Made by a program: the position numbers and the translations under genes | The notes under the pieces: model-generated | Told to the model about the DNA's origin: nothing | Databases searched by the model: none | Seen by the model: the letters and a program-made list of their open reading frames with translations, nothing else | In this document: positions 32,678-39,844 of the stretch, one piece after another | Numbering within the stretch: the first letter of the stretch is position 1 | Layout of the letters: every line of letters starts with the position of its first letter | Assembly: GCA_964506185.1 (NCBI GenBank) | Contig: CAZDKL010000013.1 | Span: forward strand, 1-40,139 | Length of the DNA stretch: 40,139 nt | DNA from: UBA2144 sp964506185 | GTDB taxonomy: Bacteria; Patescibacteriota; Gracilibacteria; Peribacterales; Peribacteraceae | Reading direction: 5' to 3'

Positions 32678-33124
32678 ATGGAAGTACTCCTACTCCAAGA
32701 TGTACAGAACGTTGGCCAAAAGAACGACCTACTGATGGTAGGAGACGGGTATGCGTTAAACTTCCTACTCCCACAGCAAAAAGCAATTGTCGCCACTCCA
32801 ACAGTCCGAAAGCGTTATGCTGAGGAGATTAGGCGCAGAGCTGAACAGAAGGAACTGGAGAAGAAGCTTGAGACAGGAGCCTCCAAGGCTTTAGCAGGAC
32901 TTAAGCTCAAATTCGATCGCAAAGTTACAAAGACCGGCAAGCTTTACGCTGCCATCACAGAGAAGCACATTGTTGAGGCTCTTAAGAAGGAGCACAAGAT
33001 CGACGTTAACGAAGAAATGGTCCAGATTGCCGAGCCCATCAAAGCGCTTGGTGATTTTGATGTTAAATTAAAAATTGGTCCCGAGGTTCAGGAGCTTAAG
33101 GTTGTTGTTAAGGAGGAGAAGTAA
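32678..33124 (+). CDS. rplI: Ribosomal protein bL9
   Basis: A 148-residue large-subunit protein. The N-terminal domain reads MEVLLLQDVQNVGQKNDLLMVGDGYALNFLLPQQKAIVAT, with the long connecting helix RKRYAEEIRRRAEQKELEKKLE and the C-terminal rRNA-binding domain (KVTKTGKLYAAITEKHIVEALKKEHKIDV). Full length. bL9 is absent from several CPR groups, so its presence narrows the lineage. It stands alone, without rpsF, ssb or rpsR, its usual partners. Confidence 0.96.
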   Translation: MEVLLLQDVQNVGQKNDLLMVGDGYALNFLLPQQKAIVATPTVRKRYAEEIRRRAEQKELEKKLETGASKALAGLKLKFDRKVTKTGKLYAAITEKHIVEALKKEHKIDVNEEMVQIAEPIKALGDFDVKLKIGPEVQELKVVVKEEK

Positions 33125-33211
33125 TTGGTGTTGCCTGTCCTGAAATTCCGCAATCATTGATGCTTAGGCATTTTTTCCATACCAAAGAATTGCATATACC
33201 CCATTATATTT

Positions 33212-33217
33212 TATAAT
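33212..33217 (+). promoter_or_regulatory. -10 element (leaderless type) before the split gene
   Basis: TATAAT ends 6 nt before the ATG at 33224. Confidence 0.6.
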
Positions 33218-33223
33218 TACATT

Positions 33224-33689
33224 ATGTCACAATCCCCAGATGATGAACAAAAGGCAGTAGATCAATTTTTCGAAAATCTGGGAGATCCCGAACAGTTTGA
33301 TTTAGATCAGCTATTAGATGGATGCATTGAGTTTACTGGCAACAGATCCAACTGATGAGGAAGCCACGCAATTGTTACAACAGTGGCAGGAATATTATAG
33401 AAAAGATAACAATGTGCGTCATCAGTATGCACTCGGAAAGACGGCCCCCAGCGGCTTGACAGTAATTGGTCTGGGCAGATCGCATTTAGGTTCAATCGAA
33501 GACAATTCCTCAGTATTAGAAAGATTCGCCGAATCTGATTTCCAAGCAGTTCGTAATTGCGCATTTGATTTTCATGGTGCGGCAGACCTTGAAGAATTAA
33601 TCGATGTGAAAATAGGAAAAGAATTTAATCCTTTTACTGCCACACCGGATGATTTAAGAAGGTTGCTTAGTAAGATTAGAGCCGGGTGA
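33224..33689 (+). pseudogene. Small acidic protein split over two frames
   Basis: A 43-codon frame starts at the ATG at 33224 (MSQSPDDEQKAVDQFFENLGDPEQFDLDQLL...) and stops at 33353-33355. A second frame runs from the ATG at 33318 for 123 residues (MDALSLLATDPTDEEATQLLQQWQEYYRKD...). The promoter hexamer belongs to the first start; the second has none and sits directly after a stop in its own frame. Read as one protein after a one-base shift within 33318-33352, they give about 154 residues of even, acidic, helical composition. This is either a frameshifted gene, a sequencing error, or two coupled genes. No family recognised. Confidence 0.5.
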
Positions 33690-33724
33690 CAAATGGTCGG
33701 TTGATTTACTTTATTTTCTATCAA

Positions 33725-33982
33725 TTAAATTAACCGTCTATTAGTAACAAGATGTCTGTATCGAAACATAGTTCCAGATCCTGACTTAAGGTATTTTTCA
33801 AAAGCAATTGCATCTTCCTTTGTTGGAAATGTACACACAAAACGTAGTTCCCATGGTATGAATTTAGAAGTATGCGGAACATCTCCTTTATTGTGTTTAA
33901 TAACTCGCTTCTTCACATCACTTGTTGAGCCGACGTATTGTCGACCTTCTTCATTTTCAAGAATATAAACGTAATGCCACAT
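33725..33982 (-). CDS. GIY-YIG nuclease-domain protein
   Basis: An 85-residue protein of the small, single-domain GIY-YIG type. HYVYILENEEGRQYVGSTSDVKKRVIKHNKG holds the two strands (here YVY and YVG) and the catalytic Arg region; the metal-binding Glu is in DAIAFEKYLKSG. Such proteins are common in CPR and other bacteria; the role is uncertain (DNA repair, restriction or mobility). It lies beside a repeat cluster and a tRNA gene, which would suit a mobile origin. Confidence 0.9.
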   Translation of the reverse strand: MWHYVYILENEEGRQYVGSTSDVKKRVIKHNKGDVPHTSKFIPWELRFVCTFPTKEDAIAFEKYLKSGSGTMFRYRHLVTNRRLI

Positions 33983-34011
33983 TAGTCAGTAATTGTATAT
34001 TTTTTGCTTTA

Positions 34012-34211
34012 ACCTGCCAACCTTCGCTGCTGGTTGGCCTGCCAACCATAGTCAGGAGGACTCAACTGCTAAGTCAGCCTTCGCTCGCTGTGGTAGCAGT
34101 AGCCATCCTTCGCTTTTGCGTGGCTTGCCAACCGTAGCCGCAGCGACTCTGTTGCTTGAAGAAAAACCACCAGCAAAAGGCTACGGATGGCAACCTTCGC
34201 TGCGCGAAGGT
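34012..34211. repeat. Cluster of REP-like palindromes between the GIY-YIG gene and tRNA-Ile
   Basis: Three or more units related to GCCAACCTTCGC...GGTTGGC. Clear hairpins are 34017-34039 (GCCAACC...GGTTGGC) and about 34190-34214 (CAACCTTCGC-TGC-GCGAAGGTTG), the latter starting right at the CCA end of tRNA-Ile. A related fragment lies at about 11860-11883, at the end of the coiled-coil gene. No coding capacity. Confidence 0.7.
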
Positions 34212-34288
34212 TGGTGGGCCAGGGTGGACTTGAACCACCGACCGCCGGTTTATAAGTCCGGTGCTCTAACCGACTGAGCTACTGGCCC
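34212..34288 (-). tRNA. tRNA-Ile with unmodified-type anticodon UAU
   Basis: Acceptor stem GGGCCAG/CTGGCCC, D arm GCTC...GAGC, T arm GGTGG-TTCAAGT-CCACC and encoded CCA. The anticodon loop is CTTATAA, so the anticodon is TAT. The body resembles tRNA-Ile(GAU) of other bacteria (GGTCGGTGGTTCAAGTCCAC). The pair 31-39 is A-A, so the anticodon stem has only four good pairs. Most bacteria read AUA with a CAU anticodon modified to lysidine instead. Confidence 0.88.
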
Positions 34289-34380
34289 CTATTACTATGA
34301 TACAGATCAAGAGCCTCTTATGCTTCCACTTCCTGTCCTCCGAAGCCTTGGCGTAGGAGGAAGCTACTGGCCCTTATTTA
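34277..34380. repeat. Direct repeat of the tRNA-Ile 5' end around a palindromic insert
   Basis: AGCTACTGGCCCCTATTA (34277-34294, the tRNA 5' end and flank) recurs as AGCTACTGGCCCTTATTT (34363-34380). Between them lies a palindromic unit containing TCCTCCGAAG...GTAGGAGGA. The arrangement looks like a duplicated insertion target. Confidence 0.65.
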
Positions 34381-34436
34381 TATAATACCAGAAATTGCAT
34401 ATTGAATTAAAATAAGAGACAATATTACCCAATCCT

Positions 34437-36314
34437 ATGACTAAGGATTGGGCTATTCGTTTTTACGGCCTTCTGATCATCTTGGGGACAATTATTTTTG
34501 TCCCACTCCCCTCTTTCGGATTTGTTCTGCCCAAGCTTCTTTTCTATTCAGCTGCAGGATTAGTGGGTCTTCTTGCAGTTTCTTTCGCAGAAAAACCTCA
34601 ATCTCTGGTTCCGCTGTATAAAACAAATGAAGGAAAACTATTCCTGTCATTCTTTGCCGTAGTTTTGATTTCTCTTGTTTGGTCAAAGGCTCCGTTGCTG
34701 AGTTTTGTTGGTTCTTCCCCGAGATTCGAGGGTCTTTTGGCCTATTTTGTATTCTTTGCAATAGCACTTTCTGCTTTCGCATTTGCAAGACGAAAGCGAA
34801 ATCAATCCTATCTGATAAAAGCAATCATACTTAGCAACACATTTGTAATTATCTACGGAGCTTTCCAGATTCTTGGAATAGATCCGTTTAGTTCTGCTTG
34901 GAACAGCGAAATATTTTTGGGCAGGACATTCTCGACTCTTGGACAACCAAATTTCCTCGGACTTTTTATACTGCTGACCCTCCCGTTTGTTTACGGAAGA
35001 ATGCAGGAATCGAAAGACCGTCCCCGAGCCATTCTTTCGTCCCTTTGCCTTCTTAACTTGCTTGTACTTGCGACGACTGCAAGCAGATCTGCGCTAATCG
35101 GATTTCTTTTTGTATTTGCAATAGTTGTCGTCCGGTCAGAGAACTGGAAAAAGCAACTCAAAGCCAGTAACAAGTATTTGTTAAGCATTACTTCCTTGGC
35201 TTTATTACTGATATCTATTTCCGCTGTGTTGGAATTCTCCGAACGTTTTTCCTCCCCTACTCAGCATATTGGACTCGGTTCAAGATCGGCCATCTGGAGT
35301 GCGTCTGCCGATATGTTTATTAACCGCCCCGTAGGATACGGCCTGGACTCCATGGCCATATTCTCTCCGCAATTTATCGGCAAAGAAATATTTGAGTATG
35401 AACCGCTCGAGACGGTTGTTGATCGAGCGCACAGCAAGCCGCTGGATCTTCTTATAACCCTTGGAATTCTTGGGTTCCTCGCATATTACTATCTGCTCAT
35501 AACGCAACTCCGCGCGCTCTGGCAACGGCGGGAAGAGCCCTTGGCTTTGATGTCCTTCCTATCATTATTGGGAGCCTCCATTTGCCTGCTCTTTAGCTTT
35601 GATACGGCAGTAACGCACGTTTTCTTCTGGATGATAATGGGGCTCTCGCTTGGAGCAACTTTGCCCACAAGGAAAACAAAAAAACCAAGGCTGGAATGCT
35701 CGATTTACCTCACAAGCGCTTTTCTTGTTATCTTGAGCTTTGTGGCATATTCGCAATGGAACGCCGCAAGATTCAGATCCTTTCAATCCAATGTACTGTT
35801 TCATGACGGCTTTTTGAATGACTACTTAAAACCCGGACAAAAATCAGTTTATCTGTTTCCGTTCGACAGATCGATTCTGATAAGCAACGCGCAAAACATG
35901 CTCGCCGAACAGAGCTGGCTCTCCACTTCTGCTGACGCAAACTTTGATACCGCAGAAAGAAGAGGGTACCTACACGAGTTGGCGCAAGATACACTCAGGC
36001 TTCATTCGTTCCTTACATCAGGCAATGATGGAGTTGGATATGCACTTTCCGCGTGGAATGAATCGCTGCGCTCTTTGGACTTTGATGCGGAAGTTGTGGA
36101 TGGTTTAATTCATGATGCCTTGAAAAGAAATCCCATGCACATTCCAACTCTTAGGTCCGGAGCACTCATATACAATTCAATCGGAATGCGCGAACACTCT
36201 GCTTCAATGATAAATAAGATAATCGAGCTCCTTCCGGATTTTTATTACGATGATAAATCTGAAAGAAGAAGGATTATGCTTAAAGAGAATCCGTGGCTTA
36301 ATGAGTTGCTCTAA
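34437..36314 (+). CDS. O-antigen ligase / polymerase-like membrane protein
   Basis: A 625-residue protein of the Wzy/WaaL/RfaL group with about 10-12 helices in the first 430 residues. The periplasmic signature region is FGSRSAIWSASADMF-like (GLGSRSAIWSASADMFINRPVGYGLDSM) with a His further on (RAHSKPLDLLITLGILG). The last 190 residues are a soluble tail with helical, TPR-like character (LRLHSFLTSGNDGVGYALSAW; NPMHIPTLRSGALIYNSIG). Such proteins join glycan chains to lipids or proteins at the outer face of the membrane. In a bacterium of this kind it may attach S-layer or surface glycans; substrate unknown. The stop overlaps the convergent CNNM/CBS gene by 4 bp. Confidence 0.85.
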   Translation: MTKDWAIRFYGLLIILGTIIFVPLPSFGFVLPKLLFYSAAGLVGLLAVSFAEKPQSLVPLYKTNEGKLFLSFFAVVLISLVWSKAPLLSFVGSSPRFEGLLAYFVFFAIALSAFAFARRKRNQSYLIKAIILSNTFVIIYGAFQILGIDPFSSAWNSEIFLGRTFSTLGQPNFLGLFILLTLPFVYGRMQESKDRPRAILSSLCLLNLLVLATTASRSALIGFLFVFAIVVVRSENWKKQLKASNKYLLSITSLALLLISISAVLEFSERFSSPTQHIGLGSRSAIWSASADMFINRPVGYGLDSMAIFSPQFIGKEIFEYEPLETVVDRAHSKPLDLLITLGILGFLAYYYLLITQLRALWQRREEPLALMSFLSLLGASICLLFSFDTAVTHVFFWMIMGLSLGATLPTRKTKKPRLECSIYLTSAFLVILSFVAYSQWNAARFRSFQSNVLFHDGFLNDYLKPGQKSVYLFPFDRSILISNAQNMLAEQSWLSTSADANFDTAERRGYLHELAQDTLRLHSFLTSGNDGVGYALSAWNESLRSLDFDAEVVDGLIHDALKRNPMHIPTLRSGALIYNSIGMREHSASMINKIIELLPDFYYDDKSERRRIMLKENPWLNELL

Positions 36315-37294
36315 TTCTCCTCGACATCAGCCTCATCCTCAATCTCCCCAACAAGCTCCTCAAGCACATCCTCAAGCGTCACCAATCCGACTGTGTGGCC
36401 GTCTTCCTGAACAATCGCTAAGTGAATGAATTTTTCTCTGAACAAAGCCAATAGTTCATCCGAAGGTTTCTCGGAGGGCACGACCAAAGCCTCACCTGCA
36501 ATCGACATTATGGGTTCATTATCTTTCCCCTCAGTCACTGCCTCCAGAACATCCTGGCTCATCGCCAGACCTTTTACTTCGTTAACTGATGAACCGAATA
36601 TCGGATATCTGGAATACGGAGTTTTGAATACCTTATCCGCAGCATCTCTTATAGTTGAAGCTTCGCTGACGCTTATGATGTCCTTAAGCGGAGTCATAAC
36701 ATCAGAAGCCTTCCTATCATTTAATAGAAATGCACGATGCACCAGCTGACCTTCGTCACTCTCAATATATCCTGCTTTTCTTCCCATGCTTGCAAGAGAT
36801 CTGATCTGCTGTTCACTGCCGATTACCCTCTTGCCGCTCTTAAAGAAGTCAGTAAGTTTCTCCAACGGATAAACAATGGGGAAAAGTACGGTTGTAAGTG
36901 CAAGAATATACGGAGCCGAAAGTCTTCCGATCATTGGAGCCTTGTGCGTCCCGATTGATTTTGGAATAATTTCTGAGAATACAATTGTCGCAAGCGTCAG
37001 AATCGCAGTTACTGCTCCGATTGCAAAGTTACCGTAAAGCTCAATTGCCATTTTTCCGACCATAATAGGGCCGAGGATGTTTACAGTGTTTGTGAATATC
37101 ACAAGAACAACGACTGACCTGGTGAGCTTCCTTGTAATTGTCCTAAGCGCCCTTGCTCCGCTTTTCTTTTTGACTACAAGCTCTTCAACTTCCGCATAAG
37201 AAATGCTTAAAACAGCCGCCTCGACCATTGCAAAGAAGCCTGAGAGGAGGACGAACAGAACCGCTATTGATATTAATTCGATCATTATTAACAA
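36311..37294 (-). CDS. CNNM-CBS membrane protein (HlyC/CorC family)
   Basis: A 327-residue protein. The CNNM transmembrane domain (about 1-190) begins ELISIAVLFVLLSGFFAMVEAAVLSIS and continues through VVLVIFTNTVNILGPIMVG and TLATIVFSEIIPKSIG. It is followed by a CBS pair (RKASDVMTPLKDIISVSEASTIRDAADKVFKTPYSRYPIF; FIHLAIVQEDGHTVGLVTLEDVLEELVGEIEDE). The family is linked to Mg2+/Co2+ transport or resistance. The C-terminal CorC_HlyC domain that most bacterial members carry is missing; the protein ends soon after the second CBS. Confidence 0.92.
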   Translation of the reverse strand: MLIMIELISIAVLFVLLSGFFAMVEAAVLSISYAEVEELVVKKKSGARALRTITRKLTRSVVVLVIFTNTVNILGPIMVGKMAIELYGNFAIGAVTAILTLATIVFSEIIPKSIGTHKAPMIGRLSAPYILALTTVLFPIVYPLEKLTDFFKSGKRVIGSEQQIRSLASMGRKAGYIESDEGQLVHRAFLLNDRKASDVMTPLKDIISVSEASTIRDAADKVFKTPYSRYPIFGSSVNEVKGLAMSQDVLEAVTEGKDNEPIMSIAGEALVVPSEKPSDELLALFREKFIHLAIVQEDGHTVGLVTLEDVLEELVGEIEDEADVEEN

Positions 37295-37310
37295 CCCTTA
37301 TTATAGCACA

Positions 37311-38663
37311 TCACTTCAGCTTTTTCAGGAACTCAACAGCTTCCTTCTTGAGCTTAATCTCTCCTGATATCTCCGCCTTATGGAGCTTCTCCAAATACTC
37401 CCCTACCTTCTCTCCGGGCTCTATTCCCAGAATCTCCATAATTTCATCGCCGGATAGAAGCGGTTTTTTGGGCCTAGGATGAGCATCAAGGAATTGGTTG
37501 TAATCCTTGATAATCGACTCATATAGATCAAAATTACTAGGTTCTGTGCCAGCTGCATCAAGCCAGAAGAGCTGAAGAAGTTCGATGAACCAAGGGTGGA
37601 AATACCAATGAGCTTTGCGCTTATCATCAATCTCTCCGTAAGTGGACATTGTCATGTGATGGCTGATTAACCACGAAATCTTATCTCTTCTCTTTGCAGT
37701 ACATTGAAGCCTATCAAGAACAACTTTGGACATATCCCCGCCAACCGGAGCATGTTCGTTAAAGTGAATGCGATCTTCTGAAATCGAAAATGTCTCGGGC
37801 TTTCCGATGTCGTGCAAAAGACCGGCCCACCTGACGTCTGCCTCATGATCATTCGTAAACTTCGAAATGACATCCAACGTGTGATCCCAAACATCTCCTT
37901 CTTCGTGCATAGTTCCCGGTTGTGCTATTCCTTTGCAGGCGTGAAGCTCCGGAACCAGATGCTCAATTACATCAGTCTCCCAAAGATCTTCGAATGCTCG
38001 CTGAGGATTGGGGCCAAGAAGCATCTTTTCCAATTCTCTGAATCGTCTTGTTCCTGAAAGCACTTTTATGTTCTTCGCTTTGCCATGAAGCGCCTCAAAA
38101 GTTTCCGGATGATATTGCCCGTCAATCTGAGCTCTGAATCTGATGGCCCTAAGAAGCCTTAGAGCATCGTGTTCAATCCGGGTCTCTGCGTTACCAATGA
38201 ATCTGATTAATCTTTCATTCAAATCAATCTCTCCCTTATGCGGATCAAACAACTCACCGGAAATTGGATTCCAGTACATACAGTTCACAGTAAAGTCGCG
38301 ACGTTCTGAATCATCCTCCCTCTTACCAAACTTAACTGACTCGGGGTGCCTGCCGTCGGAAGCGGAGTCATCTTGCCTGAATGTTGTTACCTCAAATACT
38401 GAGCCCTTCAATGAAACCAAGATTGAGCCAAACTGAGCCGAGGTTTCGTCAGTTTTCTTAAAAAGCTCAACGATTTTTTCAGGCTCTGCCTCCGTTGCAA
38501 TATCAATGTCATCCGGAATATCGCCCATCATCATGTCCCTTACGCATCCACCAACCCACCAGGTGTCGAAACCCGCATCAGTAAGAACTTCTACAACTTT
38601 GTAGCCTGATTCTCCCTGAGGTGAGGAAAGAGTTCGATCGGTGATTGTTTTATCAAGTGCCAC
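37311..38663 (-). CDS. cca: CCA tRNA nucleotidyltransferase with HD domain
   Basis: About 450 residues. The nucleotidyltransferase head has VGGCVRDMMMGDIPDDIDIAT, RRDFTVNCMYWNP and the primer-binding helix DALRLLRAIRFRAQ. The C-terminal HD phosphohydrolase domain has EGDVWDHTLDVISKF and WAGLLHDIGKPETF. It adds or repairs the 3' CCA end of tRNAs; the two tRNA genes here already encode CCA. The start is placed at the GTG at 38663 (VALDKTITDRTL) because TATTCT ends exactly 6 nt before it; the ATG at 38681 would place this promoter inside the gene. Confidence 0.94.
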   Translation of the reverse strand: MALDKTITDRTLSSPQGESGYKVVEVLTDAGFDTWWVGGCVRDMMMGDIPDDIDIATEAEPEKIVELFKKTDETSAQFGSILVSLKGSVFEVTTFRQDDSASDGRHPESVKFGKREDDSERRDFTVNCMYWNPISGELFDPHKGEIDLNERLIRFIGNAETRIEHDALRLLRAIRFRAQIDGQYHPETFEALHGKAKNIKVLSGTRRFRELEKMLLGPNPQRAFEDLWETDVIEHLVPELHACKGIAQPGTMHEEGDVWDHTLDVISKFTNDHEADVRWAGLLHDIGKPETFSISEDRIHFNEHAPVGGDMSKVVLDRLQCTAKRRDKISWLISHHMTMSTYGEIDDKRKAHWYFHPWFIELLQLFWLDAAGTEPSNFDLYESIIKDYNQFLDAHPRPKKPLLSGDEIMEILGIEPGEKVGEYLEKLHKAEISGEIKLKKEAVEFLKKLK

Positions 38664-38669
38664 GTGGAT

Positions 38670-38675
38670 AGAATA
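38670..38675 (-). promoter_or_regulatory. -10 element of cca (leaderless type)
   Basis: The - strand reads TATTCT, ending 6 nt before the GTG at 38663. Confidence 0.55.
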
Positions 38676-38683
38676 ACACATTT

Positions 38684-38713
38684 CGTAGGCGGGACGGCGC
38701 CGTCCCGCCTACG
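38684..38713. repeat. Perfect 30-bp palindrome between divergent cca and nfo
   Basis: CGTAGGCGGGACGGC followed by its exact complement, with no loop. It lies between the two promoter hexamers, one base from the nfo -10 element, so it may be an operator, a cruciform, or a REP unit placed in the shared promoter. Confidence 0.85.
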
Positions 38714-38714
38714 G

Positions 38715-38720
38715 TATACT
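38715..38720 (+). promoter_or_regulatory. -10 element of the endonuclease IV-like gene (leaderless type)
   Basis: TATACT ends 6 nt before the ATG at 38727. Confidence 0.6.
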
Positions 38721-38726
38721 GTGGAC

Positions 38727-39554
38727 ATGCTCAGATTCGCCGTAGCAGGCTCTCCCCTCTCAACACCATCTCCCGGAGGAACTGTTGAAGGCATAAGACA
38801 AGCTTCTGAACTTGGAATCAGCGCAATGGAGATTGAATGGGTACAAAGAGTGCCGGATGCTCCAAAGAGAATGGAGGAGATAAGAAAAGTATCTGAAGAA
38901 CTTGATGTTACTCTGACTGTACATGCTCCATATTTCGTCAATCTAAATGCCAAAGAACCGGAAAAACTCGAGGCTTCAAAGAAAAGAATACTTAAGGCGC
39001 TCGAAATGGCCGAGCTTGCAGGCGCAATCTCAGTCTGTGTTCACCCTGCATTTTATTTGGGAATGGAGCCGGAGATCGCATTCAAAAACGTCAGAAAGGC
39101 AACGGCTGACATAATGAAAAAGAAAGCCAAGCTTTTCCCTTCAGTCAACTTAGCCTTTGAAACTATGGGTAAAGGAACGCAGTTTGGATCGCTTGAAGAA
39201 GTCCTCAAAATCAGCAAAGAATTTGAAATTTATCCGTGTGTGGACTTGGCTCACCTTCATGCCAGGACTAATGGAGGATATAACTCAGTTTCTGAATTCA
39301 ATGAGGTTTTTGACGTTTATGAGAAGTTTCTTGGCAAGAAATCGCTTAAAAACATGCACCTCCACTACTCAGGAATCGAGTACACAGCCAAGGGCGAAAG
39401 GAAGCATCTAGTGCTTAAAGAGAGCGATGCCAAGTGGAAAGAATACTTGATAGTCCTTAAGAAACGAGGCATAGGAGGCGTTTTGGTGTGCGAATCCCCT
39501 AACCTTGAAGAAGATACTATTTTGTTGCAAAATACGTTTAAGAAGCTAAGATAA
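38727..39554 (+). CDS. nfo: Endonuclease IV-like AP endonuclease (xylose isomerase-like TIM barrel)
   Basis: A 275-residue TIM-barrel protein from MLRFAVAGSPLSTPSPGGTVEGI. Expected zinc-ligand regions are present: VHAPYFVNLNA (His), VHPAFYLG (His), AFETMGKGTQFGS (Glu), YPCVDLAHLHARTNG (Asp, His), MHLHYSGIEYT (His) and VCESPNLEED (Glu). Endonuclease IV cuts DNA 5' of abasic sites during base excision repair. The length and the HYSGIEYT region resemble archaeal-type members. The upstream extension of the frame to 38664 runs through the palindrome and the promoter and is rejected. Another enzyme of the AP-endonuclease-2 superfamily remains possible. Confidence 0.85.
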   Translation: MLRFAVAGSPLSTPSPGGTVEGIRQASELGISAMEIEWVQRVPDAPKRMEEIRKVSEELDVTLTVHAPYFVNLNAKEPEKLEASKKRILKALEMAELAGAISVCVHPAFYLGMEPEIAFKNVRKATADIMKKKAKLFPSVNLAFETMGKGTQFGSLEEVLKISKEFEIYPCVDLAHLHARTNGGYNSVSEFNEVFDVYEKFLGKKSLKNMHLHYSGIEYTAKGERKHLVLKESDAKWKEYLIVLKKRGIGGVLVCESPNLEEDTILLQNTFKKLR

Positions 39555-39562
39555 CTTGCCTT

Positions 39563-39778
39563 ATGCATTACATATGTACACCCGACCCTGAAAAATGCGC
39601 GAGCTGTAAAGAAGATTGCGATGCCAAGGGTCCTGATATAAATTCCCAGCGAACACTTAATCACTTAACCTATGTAGCTTTAATAGCATTAGCAGCTGCT
39701 CTTACTGTGAATGTAATTTCAAAAGTTACAAGCGATTCATCGTCACAAATAGACCAAATTAAGCAAGTGGAGCAATAA
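39563..39778 (+). CDS. Small Cys-rich single-pass membrane protein
   Basis: A 71-residue protein. The N-terminus MHYICTPDPEKCASCKEDCD has four Cys (C-x6-C-x2-C-x3-C), enough for a small metal site. A single membrane helix follows (LTYVALIALAAALTVNVI) and a short polar tail. No family recognised. It starts 8 bp after the endonuclease IV-like gene and is probably co-transcribed. Confidence 0.6.
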   Translation: MHYICTPDPEKCASCKEDCDAKGPDINSQRTLNHLTYVALIALAAALTVNVISKVTSDSSSQIDQIKQVEQ

Positions 39779-39796
39779 GAATTTTTCATTCTTCAT

Positions 39797-39815
39797 TATT
39801 CATTATTCATTTGAT
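39797..39815 (+). repeat. 19-bp repeat ahead of the second GAPDH gene
   Basis: TATTCATTATTCATTTGAT, identical to 17921-17939 ahead of the first GAPDH gene. Confidence 0.8.
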
Positions 39816-39844
39816 AGAATCATTACAACATTCCCCAATAATCT

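Noticed and set aside
34012..34211. Possible CRISPR array
   Set aside because: Units are irregularly spaced, palindromic and unequal in length, and there are no cas genes; they are REP-like repeats.
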